Positions 1 through 7,641 of a stretch of 20,974 nucleotides of DNA are shown here, piece by piece. Position 1 is the stretch's first letter. Each line of letters starts with the position of its first letter. The notes beneath the pieces were generated by a model. It worked only from the letters and a program-made list of their open reading frames with translations, made no database searches and had not been told where the DNA came from. The position numbers were made by a program, and so were the translations under genes. The DNA comes from an uncultured Bacteroidales bacterium (GTDB lineage: Bacteria; Bacteroidota; Bacteroidia; Bacteroidales; UBA932). The DNA is taken from positions 1 through 20,974 of the forward strand of contig CAKVBK010000028.1 of NCBI GenBank assembly GCA_934725285.1, in the 5' to 3' direction.

Positions 1-78
1 GTACCCTGACGTGGGGCCACAAGGCATCTGGATCGGGTTCACATTCTAAAGCCGGAGTGATTGGACGACATTATTTGA

Positions 79-759
79 CTAAGTACATTCCAAAAGATAT
101 ATTTGGGAGATATCGCCAGCCGCAACAAGATAGCGAGCCCAAATCACCTGCATCTGCTTCTAAAGAAATTGGCCGAAAATGTATGCCAATCAGTATCTTT
201 CAATAGATTGTCACATATACTATCCTCGGTCAGCGGAAAGATAACAATGCCCACTGTCAGTAAATACATTGAGAGCTGCGAATCCTCATGGCAGCTGCTG
301 CGCCTAAGGAATATCTCGGCATCCTTTGCGGAAAGAGAATCCTCGTGCAAGTACTATTTCATCGACAACGGTGTGCTTAACTTGTTTCTCCTTAACGGAG
401 AGGCGTCGCTGCTTGAAAACACCGTCGCACTTGCCCTTTTCAGAAAATATGGACACGACCCCGACAATGAGCGGGTTTTCTTCTATAACGAAAGGATTGA
501 AGTCGATTTCTATATACCTGAGGACAAATTGGCCATACAAGTATCATATAGTATGTCACAATCCAATGAGACGTTTGAACGTGAGGTGAACGCTCTTAAA
601 AAGTTTCCCAAGGTACATTCTTGCAAGCGACGTCTGATACTCACGAATGAAGAGTCTGGCGCTGTCGGGGATGAGTTCGGTGTCATTGAAATAATGCCGG
701 TCTGGAAATGGATCTTACAGTATAATATCAACTTAGACTCGCCTCAACCAGAACATTAA
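79..759 (+). pseudogene. 5'-truncated remnant of a DUF4143-type AAA ATPase (C-terminal half)
   Basis: The reading frame is open from 79 and ends in TAA at 757-759, but it has in-frame stops just upstream (TGA at 76-78 and again near 58). The only early start is TTG at 103. The translation matches the C-terminal half of Bacteroidales ATP-binding proteins with a DUF4143 domain: FQKIYLGDIASRNKI near the start, KYYFIDNGVLNLFLL in the middle, EVDFYIPEDKLAIQVSYS, and a terminal IMPVWKWIL. The N-terminal AAA part with Walker A and B motifs is absent, and I see no trace of it in the 78 bases upstream. Full-length members are about 380-430 residues, so roughly half is missing. A product, if made, could not bind ATP in the usual way. 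A functional short protein starting at TTG 103 cannot be excluded but is unlikely. Confidence 0.75.
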
Positions 760-769
760 TCCGACACAC

Positions 770-1011
770 CCGGCAAAAGTTAAGATTGAGATCGAGATCA
801 AGTCTGGCAAAGACTACATTAGGCATAGTGCTATGGACAATGTGCAGAAGGTCACTAATTATGGATTTAAGAGAGGGATGGTTTTCTGCGATGGCAATCT
901 TTCAGTTCAAGTGACCGTTACATATCTGCCTATATACATGCTGATGTTCCTAAAAATAATAACAAGGATAACGAACATGTCTATAAGCTGGATCTTAGAG
1001 GCATTTCGTAA
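770..1011 (+). pseudogene. Frameshifted C-terminal remnant of a second DUF4143-type ATPase
   Basis: From about 770 the second frame reads IEIKSGKDYIRHSAMDNV, then VFCDGNLSV and TYLPIYMLMFLK. This is the typical C-terminus of another subgroup of Bacteroidales DUF4143 ATPases (nuclease-like EIKSGKDY strand and LPIYMLMFLK end). At the A-run near 950-955 the frame changes: adding one base gives NNNKDNEHVYKLDLRGIS and a stop at 1009-1011, which fits the family ending, whereas the uncorrected frame runs into unrelated sequence. No N-terminal or central part is present. The open reading frame from ATG 833 (60 codons) is therefore the decayed tail of a gene and not a real small protein. Confidence 0.7.
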
Positions 1012-1019
1012 TTGAGGAA

Positions 1020-1049
1020 TTGAGAAATCATTTTTTTTGCGTAGGTTTG
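1020..1049 (+). promoter_or_regulatory. Bacteroidota-type promoter for the DUF5674-like gene pair
   Basis: TTG at 1020-1022 and TAGGTTTG at 1042-1049 are separated by 19 bases, matching the Bacteroidota primary sigma factor pattern (TTTG/TTG near -33, TAnnTTTG near -7). The start codon at 1073 lies 24 bases beyond the -7 box, giving a leader of about 20 nt. It sits directly after the end of the upstream pseudogene. Confidence 0.6.
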
Positions 1050-1072
1050 TATTCAGAAAGATTGCGAGTATT

Positions 1073-1411
1073 ATGACAATAATCAATCAAGCCATAAGCA
1101 GGAAGATATTAGCAGAGATGGCACAGAACTTCTACGGTGAAATGATCAAAGGAGTTGTGGACATCGACAGGCAAATTATGGCACTGGATGCCGAACTGCA
1201 TTCTGATTTGGAAAAGTTCTTACTTGAGGACGGTTCTGATCAGAAATCACTGTGGGGAATCAACTTGTATCCAGATGTCGAAGGAGACGATTTCATTGAA
1301 TTCGACTCACTGATTAACATAAGCCCTCGAAGAAACAATTTCAGCAGGAATGTGGAAGACGATGCGATACGCAGTCAAATTCGTTCAATAGTCAATAATC
1401 TTATCAAATGA
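1073..1411 (+). CDS. DUF5674-like small protein
   Basis: This encodes 112 residues from ATG 1073; an upstream TTG at 1037 in the same frame lies between the promoter elements and cannot be used. The protein resembles, from memory, the DUF5674 family of unknown function: an N-terminal helix (ISRKILAEMAQNFYGEMIKGVVDID), then IMALDAELHSDLEKFLLEDGS, WGINLYPD, FIEFDSLINI, a polar RRNNFSRNVED segment and a C-terminal helix IRSQIRSIVNNLIK. There is no signal peptide or membrane segment, so it should be cytoplasmic. Its stop overlaps the next start in ATGA, so the two genes are probably translationally coupled. Biochemical function is unknown. The assignment rests on recalled motif similarity. Confidence 0.7.
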   Translation: MTIINQAISRKILAEMAQNFYGEMIKGVVDIDRQIMALDAELHSDLEKFLLEDGSDQKSLWGINLYPDVEGDDFIEFDSLINISPRRNNFSRNVEDDAIRSQIRSIVNNLIK

Positions 1412-1767
1412 CAACGACATCTCTTCCAGCGAAACCTGACAAGGACAAATGGACGGCGATGGACTTCATATCGCAGATGGCCAACATTGGAAGCGAGGTA
1501 GGGCGTACCTTGAAATGGAAACAAAAGGGAAACACCACACTGGCCAAAAACGCCTTTATCCGAGCCCTCGACTTATTCGATCTCACAATCGAAACAGGAC
1601 GCACCAATGCTTCCCTGTCATCCAGAGATTCAATGCTCAGAGAGCTCCTTATGGCAAGAGACCAATTCTGCGAAGAATATCTTTCCGAGGACAACAATGC
1701 GATAGCGCCATCAGACAGATATTTCTCTCAATTCGCCAAAGCCTGTGCTCTCAGATCGGGCCGCTAA
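1408..1767 (+). CDS. Small helical protein coupled to the DUF5674-like gene
   Basis: This 119-residue protein starts in the ATGA overlap with the upstream stop. It looks almost entirely alpha-helical, with a core WTAMDFISQMANIGSEVGR, LKWKQKGN, then ALDLFDLTIETGR, LRELLMARDQFCEEYLSEDN and a last helix YFSQFAKACALR. I recall similar small proteins (AMDF..NIGSEVxRALxWKxKGN, RALELLDLTI) in diverse bacteria, some of them next to DUF5674 genes, but I know no assigned function. The compact helical shape is vaguely HEPN-like, though no RxxxxH motif is present. The protein is cytoplasmic by absence of a signal sequence. The overlap suggests fixed stoichiometry or a complex with its partner. Confidence 0.7.
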   Translation: MTTTSLPAKPDKDKWTAMDFISQMANIGSEVGRTLKWKQKGNTTLAKNAFIRALDLFDLTIETGRTNASLSSRDSMLRELLMARDQFCEEYLSEDNNAIAPSDRYFSQFAKACALRSGR

Positions 1768-2068
1768 GAACTTATATGATCACAGCAAAGATTCGGTCTC
1801 TTGTTCACGGTCACAGAAATATTCCGGACCTTCATAACCATAAGTAACGAATGGGTTCTTCAGCATAGTACTTTATTCAACTTTGACAAGATAGCACAAA
1901 ATACGCAATTGGCATTATGTTTTTTACGTATGATAAATTGCCCTGGATTTGAGCGGTGTTTTATAAGGATGTTCAAAACGGCAGCTCAAGAAAAAGTCAT
2001 ATCGACTGTGTGTACTTCTATGGCTTGCCACACAACCGTGGTTTGCAAAAAATACGGACGTAAAGCGT
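1768..2068 (+). other. Intergenic stretch without a supported gene
   Basis: About 300 bases follow the helical-protein gene before the promoter of the fimbrillin operon. Open frames here (for example 1801-2070) have no start context, no recognisable motif and cysteine-rich random-looking translations. I see no clear hairpin terminator, tRNA or repeat. The base composition is AT-rich like the preceding accessory genes. Confidence 0.5.
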
Positions 2069-2106
2069 AATGAACTTGATACAGAACCTACGATTTCATA
2101 TATTTG
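2069..2106 (+). promoter_or_regulatory. Promoter of the fimbrillin operon with the shared AATGAACTTGA element
   Basis: AATGAACTTGA lies at 2069-2079, its TTG (2076-2078) being the -33 element. TATATTTG at 2099-2106 is a perfect TAnnTTTG -7 box, 20 bases downstream of the TTG. The same 11-mer with the same 20-base spacing occurs upstream of 9687 and 13735. The leader to the ATG at 2179 is about 68 nt. An inverted copy of the half-motif, GTTCATT, lies at 2167-2173 just before the start codon and may be chance. Confidence 0.7.
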
Positions 2107-2178
2107 CAAGCTGTTGAACCACTATGCCTCCAAAACCACATAGCGGAATAAAAGTATATTGAAAAAGTTCATTCAAGC

Positions 2179-3057
2179 ATGTTGAATATGAAAAAGTTTG
2201 CTTTCGTCATCATGACGATGGCGCTTTTGGTGTCGTGCAAAAAGAGTGAGGAACCAGCACCGACTCCGGAACTGGATGCCGTTCCTATCCAGATCGCGAC
2301 CACCATGACCAGGGCGACTGACTATGCGTTCGAGACCGGAGACAATGTCGGGTTGTTCGTTGTAAATGAGCCTAAGAGTCTCCAACTTGGCGAAAACCAT
2401 GTTGACAACTGCAAGTTCACTTTTGACGGCACGAAATGGAACGCCGGGAAAGAGATCTACTGGCTTGATGCGACGACGAAGGCGGATTTCTACTGCTACT
2501 ATCCTTACACGTCCTCAGTGTCATCCATCACGGCATTCCCGTTCGAGGTCAGTCAGGACCAGAGCACGGAAAATGGCCACAAGACATCGGATTTCATGTG
2601 GGGAAAGGTCGATGGGATCGCCCCTAGTCCAGATCCGGTGCTGATCACAGTCAACCACAGCATGAGCTGCCTGGTCGTCAATCTGAAGGCAGGAACCGGC
2701 TGGAAAGAGGAGGACATCAAAGACGCCGAAGTGTCTCTCTGCGGACTGAAGACATCCTCGCTCATCAATCTGGCGGACGGAACGGTCACTGCTTACGGGG
2801 ATGCCACGGAAATGAAGCCACTGAAGGTCGGAGCGGGGATATTCAAAGTCCTTGTCGTGCCTCAAAAGGTCTCCGACACGGAGCTTGCCAAGATCAAGGT
2901 CGGCACGAATTCATATTCATTGAAAACATCCATCGACTTGAAATCCGGCAAGCAGCACACCTGCACGGTGGTTGTCAACCACACCGGCGAAGGAATCAAC
3001 ATCGGCATCGGACCGTGGGAGACCGATGACATAGACTACGGCGGATCAGTTGAATAA
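2179..3057 (+). CDS. Fimbrillin-like (Mfa-like) lipoprotein
   Basis: This encodes 292 residues from ATG 2179; a second in-frame ATG at 2188 gives the more usual MKKFAFVIMTMALLVSC signal, so the true start may be there (289 residues). The lipobox LVSC puts the acylated cysteine at residue 20 of the longer form. After a proline-rich linker comes TMTRAT, a possible arginine processing site of the type cleaved in type V pilins. The fimbrillin core follows: FETGDNVGLFV, FDGTKWNAGKEIYW, FYCYYPY, FEVSQDQST, SDFMWGK, NHSMSCLVVNL, and a C-terminal GPWETDD strand. It should be exported and lipidated, then surface-exposed or assembled into a pilus-like polymer. It is first in an operon with two further fimbrillin-domain genes; no usher, peptidase or Mfa2-type anchor gene is adjacent. 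Confidence 0.85.
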   Translation: MLNMKKFAFVIMTMALLVSCKKSEEPAPTPELDAVPIQIATTMTRATDYAFETGDNVGLFVVNEPKSLQLGENHVDNCKFTFDGTKWNAGKEIYWLDATTKADFYCYYPYTSSVSSITAFPFEVSQDQSTENGHKTSDFMWGKVDGIAPSPDPVLITVNHSMSCLVVNLKAGTGWKEEDIKDAEVSLCGLKTSSLINLADGTVTAYGDATEMKPLKVGAGIFKVLVVPQKVSDTELAKIKVGTNSYSLKTSIDLKSGKQHTCTVVVNHTGEGINIGIGPWETDDIDYGGSVE

Positions 3058-3170
3058 GCCTATGCTCAGGAACGCAACAGATAGGTTCATATCAGAAGAG
3101 CCGGTCTATTAACGATGAGAAAATCCCGTATGGAAGAGAGGTATATATTGATGTAAGCGAAAGGATATTG

Positions 3171-6100
3171 ATGAAAAGAGCATATCATTACATAGTGGCA
3201 GCAGCGATCCTGACCGGACTGGCCGCCTGCAGTGTGGAGGAAGACAGTTTACGGCCCGGGCCTGATGCCGAAGAGCCCAGGCTTATCACCATTTCCGGCG
3301 AGATCTCGCAGGTCTATCAGACAAGGGCCAACGACTCCGGGTTCGCGGACAAGGACCAGATCGGAGTCTACATCGTGGACTATAACGGCAGCTCGGCGGG
3401 GGCATTGAGAAACAACGGCAACAGGGCGGACAACGTCAAGTTCACCTTCGACGAGGCCGCCTACAAATGGACTTCCAGCCGTGACATATATTGGAAAGAC
3501 AAGGAGACGCACATTGATGTCTATGGCTACTATCCTTACGCGTCGGTCGAGAATGTCAATGAATATCCCTTCGAGGTTCAGAAGGATCAGAGCACGGGGG
3601 CGTTGAACGGCAAGATGGGTGGTTATGAGGCCTCCGACTTTCTGTGGGGAAAGGCCGAGAACGCGGCTCCGACAGACAGGATCGTGAGGCTGTCGTTCGC
3701 GCACAAGATGGCGGGAGTCAGGGTAACCCTTGTGAAAGGCACAGGATTCTCAGATGCGGAGTGGTCCGATGCGGGCAAGGAAGTTCTCATTCTGAACACA
3801 AGGAGGAAAGCCGTGATAGACCTGGCCACAGGAGTTGTCACGGCAATCGGAGAGGCCGACGGCACGGGCATAATTCCTTACAGGAAAGGGAAGGACTTCC
3901 GGGCCGTGGTCGTACCGCAGGAAATCGCTGAGGGGACACCTCTTATCAGTGTCACAGTTGGTGGAATCACCTACAGGTTCAACAGAGGGATCGTGTTCAA
4001 TCCTTCAAAGCAGCACAACTTCACAATCACTGTCAACAAGAGAGCGCCAGGCGACTTCGAGTTCAAGGTGAGCGACGAGAGCATAACGGCTTGGGAGAAC
4101 GATGATGTCTCCCACGATGCCACGACGCGGGAATATGTCGTCATCAATGTCGAGACTCCGGGAACGCTGGACTACTGCGTCGAAGACGCCGGGTTGAATA
4201 TTAAGGAGATAAAGAATCTCAAGCTTACGGGGAATATCAACTCACGGGATTTCGCGGTGATCCGAGAATTGATGACCTCAGTCGAATCATTGAACCTTAA
4301 AGAGGTCGCGATCAAAGGAACCGAGGGTGGAGCCTTTGGCGAACGAGGCGAGATAAGATACAGGAAGGGCGACGATCGCCAAATTCCATCTGGAGCTCTT
4401 TTAGATAAGGAATCTCTCATCCATTTGACACTTCCTGAAAGCATCACATCAATAGGGCAAGGAGCATTTCAACAATGCTCACATCTATCAGGATCGCTGA
4501 TAATACCCGATGGTGTGACAAGAATAGAGACAACTGCTTTTTATAAGTGTTCCCTTCTTTCCGGGATTCTTTCCTTACCTGAGTCTTTGACCGCAATTGG
4601 TGAGGCAGCCTTCAGCGACTGCAGATTCACTTGTGAATTACTCTTGCCATCCTATCTGGAAAGCGTCGGGAGAAACGCTTTCCAAAACTGTAACGAGATA
4701 TACGGAGAGTTACACTTCCCAGAGAGTCTGAAAAGCATCGGTGAAGGAGCATTTGCTGGAATGTCCTCATTAACCGGCAGCATTACGTTTCCCCAATCAA
4801 TAACCGAGATTCCTAAGAATCTGTTCAGCGGATGCCCGGGATTGAAAGGGCTGACTTTACACAATGGGATAAGAAGTATCGGGAAATGGGCCTTTGCTAA
4901 AAGCGGATTCAAAAGCGAGCTTATTCTTCCCGATGGTTTGACCTCCATCAGCCAAAGTGCCTTCAGTTTTTGTAATTTCACCGGACGGCTTGTTATACCT
5001 AAGGATGTTTCCATCATCGAGGACGCAGCTTTCGCGGGAAATGGATTTTCCGGAATCATTGAATTACCGGATGGGATCACCAGCATAGGGCAATCCGCAT
5101 TCGATGGTTGCAGAGACATCGAAGGGCTGATTATACCTGCCGGGTTGGAGACAATCCCACGAGGTGCATTTAATGGCTGTAATGGCATCAACAGGATTGT
5201 CTGCAAAGGCACGATTCCACCCAACATCCAATCCGGAGCCTTCGCTGGTGTGCCCAAGGACAACTTCACCGTTGAAGTGCCGGAATCAGCGGTCGCCCAA
5301 TACCAGACAGCAAAAGGCTGGAATGAGTTCAAACGCATCTCTGCCTACCGCAATCTCGTCATAAGGCCGAGTGTGGCCTCAGCCCTGAACACAAAGACGA
5401 CAAGGGAACTGATCCTGGACGCGGATGATGAGTGGGAGGTTGAAAGTATGCCAGGCTGGGTGACATTAAGCCAGAAAGAGGGGAAGGGAAAAACACTGCT
5501 CAAACTGGAATTCCTTCAAATGCCTAAGGGAAAGAACCGCGAAGGAGATCTCGTCATCAAGCTCAAGGACAAGGACTACAGGACAACCTGCCATCTGAAC
5601 CAGTACGACTACGACTATGCCGAGGATCAGATTGTCACTCTCCGGAAAGCCACCAAAGGGGAAGGCGTGAACCTTGTCTTTCTCGGAGACGGGTTCAGCG
5701 CCAAGGACATAAGTGAAGGGTTGTTGATGAATAATGTGCAGGAAGCGGTAGGGCACTTTTTCAGCATCGAGCCCTACAAGACCTACAAGGACTATTTCAA
5801 CGTCTATACAGGGATAGCGGTGTCGCCGGAATCCGGCATCGGAGGTGTCAACACCATCATTTACAACAGGTTCAACACCACCGCCAAAGGCGGAGCGACT
5901 CTCGGTGGACGGTATGGAGAGAGCGACCGCAACGAGATATTCAAATATGCCTGCAAGGCGCCGACCGTCAATGAAGGGAACCTCAACCAGACACTCATCG
6001 TCATTATTCCTAACACATCCGCCTACGGAGGCATCACCTATATGTACGATGGCGGAGAGGCTATCGCCTACTGCCCGATGAGCGACTACGGCTATCCTTT

Positions 6101-6614
6101 GGACTTCCGCGGAGTCATCCAGCACGAGGCCGGAGGACACGGATTCGGAAAACTCGGCGATGAGTACATCTACATCAATGCGTTCATAGACGATGTGGGC
6201 GAGTTCAACAATGCCAAAATGAAAGGCTGGTACGAGAACTTGTCACTCACCGGAAAGATGAACGAGGTGCCTTGGAGCCACTTGATCTTCGATGAGAGGT
6301 ACAGCAAGTTCGTGGATATATTCGAAGGAGGTTTCAAATACTCAAGGGGAGTCTATCGCTCGGAGTACAACAGCTGCATGAACAATAATATTCCTTACTA
6401 CAGCACCATCAGCCGCGAGGCGATCGTCAAAAGGATCATGGAATATGCCGGTGAGGAATATTCATTCGAAAAGTTTGTCGCCAATGACAAGATAGAGGCG
6501 CAGCCAGAGACCGCCTCGGCGGCCACCAAGGCCTCTCCGTTCAGTTTCTCCGTGTCCGGAGGTACGCATCAGCACGGGCCGGTGTTTATGGGAAAGCGTC
6601 CAACAGTTAAATAG
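3171..6614 (+). CDS. Fimbrillin / BspA-LRR / BACON-like / M64 metallopeptidase fusion lipoprotein
   Basis: This encodes 1147 residues from ATG 3171; a TTG immediately before it is not needed. Domains in order: (1) lipoprotein signal with lipobox LAAC, cysteine at 20; (2) fimbrillin-like domain, about 40-310, with TRAND, FADKDQIGVYIVDYNG, DIYWKDKE, VYGYYPYA, YEASDFLWGKA and AHKMAGVRV; (3) about eleven BspA-type leucine-rich repeats of some 23 residues, about 415-685 (SLIHLTLPESITSIGQGAFQ pattern); (4) BACON-like beta domain, about 728-812 (EWEVESMPGWVTLSQKEGKG); (5) M64 peptidase domain, about 820-1105, with the start GVNLVFLGDGFS and zinc motif HEAGGHGFGKLGDE at 985-998. Family M64 includes the Clostridium ramosum IgA protease; the substrate here is unknown. 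The LRR segment is visibly more AT-rich than its flanks, suggesting domain acquisition. It lies 110 nt after the first fimbrillin gene and 11 nt before the third, so it is probably co-transcribed. Confidence 0.88.
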   Translation: MKRAYHYIVAAAILTGLAACSVEEDSLRPGPDAEEPRLITISGEISQVYQTRANDSGFADKDQIGVYIVDYNGSSAGALRNNGNRADNVKFTFDEAAYKWTSSRDIYWKDKETHIDVYGYYPYASVENVNEYPFEVQKDQSTGALNGKMGGYEASDFLWGKAENAAPTDRIVRLSFAHKMAGVRVTLVKGTGFSDAEWSDAGKEVLILNTRRKAVIDLATGVVTAIGEADGTGIIPYRKGKDFRAVVVPQEIAEGTPLISVTVGGITYRFNRGIVFNPSKQHNFTITVNKRAPGDFEFKVSDESITAWENDDVSHDATTREYVVINVETPGTLDYCVEDAGLNIKEIKNLKLTGNINSRDFAVIRELMTSVESLNLKEVAIKGTEGGAFGERGEIRYRKGDDRQIPSGALLDKESLIHLTLPESITSIGQGAFQQCSHLSGSLIIPDGVTRIETTAFYKCSLLSGILSLPESLTAIGEAAFSDCRFTCELLLPSYLESVGRNAFQNCNEIYGELHFPESLKSIGEGAFAGMSSLTGSITFPQSITEIPKNLFSGCPGLKGLTLHNGIRSIGKWAFAKSGFKSELILPDGLTSISQSAFSFCNFTGRLVIPKDVSIIEDAAFAGNGFSGIIELPDGITSIGQSAFDGCRDIEGLIIPAGLETIPRGAFNGCNGINRIVCKGTIPPNIQSGAFAGVPKDNFTVEVPESAVAQYQTAKGWNEFKRISAYRNLVIRPSVASALNTKTTRELILDADDEWEVESMPGWVTLSQKEGKGKTLLKLEFLQMPKGKNREGDLVIKLKDKDYRTTCHLNQYDYDYAEDQIVTLRKATKGEGVNLVFLGDGFSAKDISEGLLMNNVQEAVGHFFSIEPYKTYKDYFNVYTGIAVSPESGIGGVNTIIYNRFNTTAKGGATLGGRYGESDRNEIFKYACKAPTVNEGNLNQTLIVIIPNTSAYGGITYMYDGGEAIAYCPMSDYGYPLDFRGVIQHEAGGHGFGKLGDEYIYINAFIDDVGEFNNAKMKGWYENLSLTGKMNEVPWSHLIFDERYSKFVDIFEGGFKYSRGVYRSEYNSCMNNNIPYYSTISREAIVKRIMEYAGEEYSFEKFVANDKIEAQPETASAATKASPFSFSVSGGTHQHGPVFMGKRPTVK

Positions 6615-6625
6615 CGCATGACAAA

Positions 6626-7492
6626 ATGAAAAAGATATTCTTCCTTTCTATGCTTATTCTCGCCGCCTGCTCCAAGTCAGGCACAACGGTGGAGGAACAA
6701 ATCCGTTTTGATCTTGGATTTTCCGGTCAGACAAGGGTCATGGCCAACGCATTCGAGAACGGCGACGTGACAGGACTTTATATGACCGAATACAACGGCC
6801 CGGACAAGCCGGTTCCGCTTCAGGTGTCAGGAAACGCGGTCAACAACGCCGCATTGAGGTTCGACGGCACATCGTGGACAACCTCCCCTACCCTCTACTG
6901 GGACAAGGGCGTGAAGTACGATGTCTATGGCTACTACCCTTATGCCAGCCCTTCGTCCGTGGAAGAGTACCGTTTCAGTGTCGCCACCGACCAGACGACC
7001 GTCAGAACAGGAAACGAACTCGGTGGCTACGAGGCCTCAGACTTCCTTTGGGCGAAACAAACCGGTGTGAAATACCCGGACGTGGTGAAGTTGACATTCA
7101 CCCACAGGATGAGCCGTCTGGTAGTCAACTTGGTCAAGGGCAAGGACTTCGAGGGTGACATTCCCAAAGACGTGGCCGTCAAGGTCCACGGGACGGTTAC
7201 GGATGCTGTCGTGGATCTCGGCAGCGGAGTTGTTGTGAAAGACAGCCACGGCAAGGCGAAAAGCATCACAATGAAAAAGGAAAGCGACACCGTCTTCTCT
7301 TCGATCATTGTCCCACAGCGCATCGACAACCGTCAGCCCCTGATCGAAGTCCTGACCAGCAACGTTTCCTATCTGATGGAAAGCCGTTTCGTCTTCCGTT
7401 CAGGCATCCAGCACTCCATCAACATCATCCTCGACAATGACCCGGCCAAAGTCAAGATCGAGATCGGCGGAGAGATCCAAGGCTGGAACTAG
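6626..7492 (+). CDS. Fimbrillin-like (Mfa-like) lipoprotein
   Basis: This encodes 288 residues with a clear lipoprotein signal, MKKIFFLSMLILAAC (cysteine 15). A GQTRVMANAF segment parallels the TRA sites of the two upstream proteins and could be an arginine processing site. Fimbrillin signatures follow: FENGDVTGLYMTEYNG, RFDGTSWTTSPTLYW, DVYGYYPYA, YRFSVATDQTT, YEASDFLWAK, THRMSRLVVNL and a terminal EIQGW. The N-terminal half is strikingly close to the fimbrillin domain of the upstream M64 fusion protein (YGYYPYAS, GGYEASDFLW), so the two probably arose by duplication. The gene is 11 nt downstream of the fusion gene and is last in the operon. Likely role: surface or pilus subunit partnering the fusion protein; no direct evidence of assembly. 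Confidence 0.87.
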   Translation: MKKIFFLSMLILAACSKSGTTVEEQIRFDLGFSGQTRVMANAFENGDVTGLYMTEYNGPDKPVPLQVSGNAVNNAALRFDGTSWTTSPTLYWDKGVKYDVYGYYPYASPSSVEEYRFSVATDQTTVRTGNELGGYEASDFLWAKQTGVKYPDVVKLTFTHRMSRLVVNLVKGKDFEGDIPKDVAVKVHGTVTDAVVDLGSGVVVKDSHGKAKSITMKKESDTVFSSIIVPQRIDNRQPLIEVLTSNVSYLMESRFVFRSGIQHSINIILDNDPAKVKIEIGGEIQGWN

Positions 7493-7500
7493 TCCTGCTT

Positions 7501-7578
7501 GGGTGCGACAGACACGTTTCCGCACCCGAATAAACCGAAACCAGTGCTCCTGGGTGCCAGATGCCATCATTTGCACCC
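7501..7578 (+). terminator. Two tandem stem-loops with the same arms after the fimbrillin operon
   Basis: GGGTGCG (7501-7507) pairs with CGCACCC (7521-7527), and GGGTGC (7552-7557) pairs with GCACCC (7573-7578). Both arms are repeated, so cross-pairing is also possible. The first stem begins 9 bases after the stop codon. There is no long T-run, only GATTTT after the second stem, so termination is an inference from position. Confidence 0.4.
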
Positions 7579-7641
7579 GGGATTTTCACACTTACCACCT
7601 GAGAATAAGCGACATTTAGTTGCAATACCCGCTGAGAGGCT

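Noticed and set aside
3..197. Open frame at the left edge (third frame)
   Set aside because: It overlaps the first frame that carries the DUF4143 homology and shows no recognisable motif of its own.
833..1015. 60-codon open frame as an independent small gene
   Set aside because: It is the tail of a decayed DUF4143 ATPase, with homology starting upstream of the ATG and a frameshift near 950.
2167..2173. GTTCATT as a second operator half-site for the fimbrillin operon
   Set aside because: Only 7 bases, opposite orientation and 98 bases from the promoter copy; too short to separate from chance.
4652..6140. Two long minus-strand open frames (228 and 224 codons) inside the M64 fusion gene
   Set aside because: They are antisense shadows of the LRR and peptidase domains; the translations lack family features while the plus strand has complete domains.
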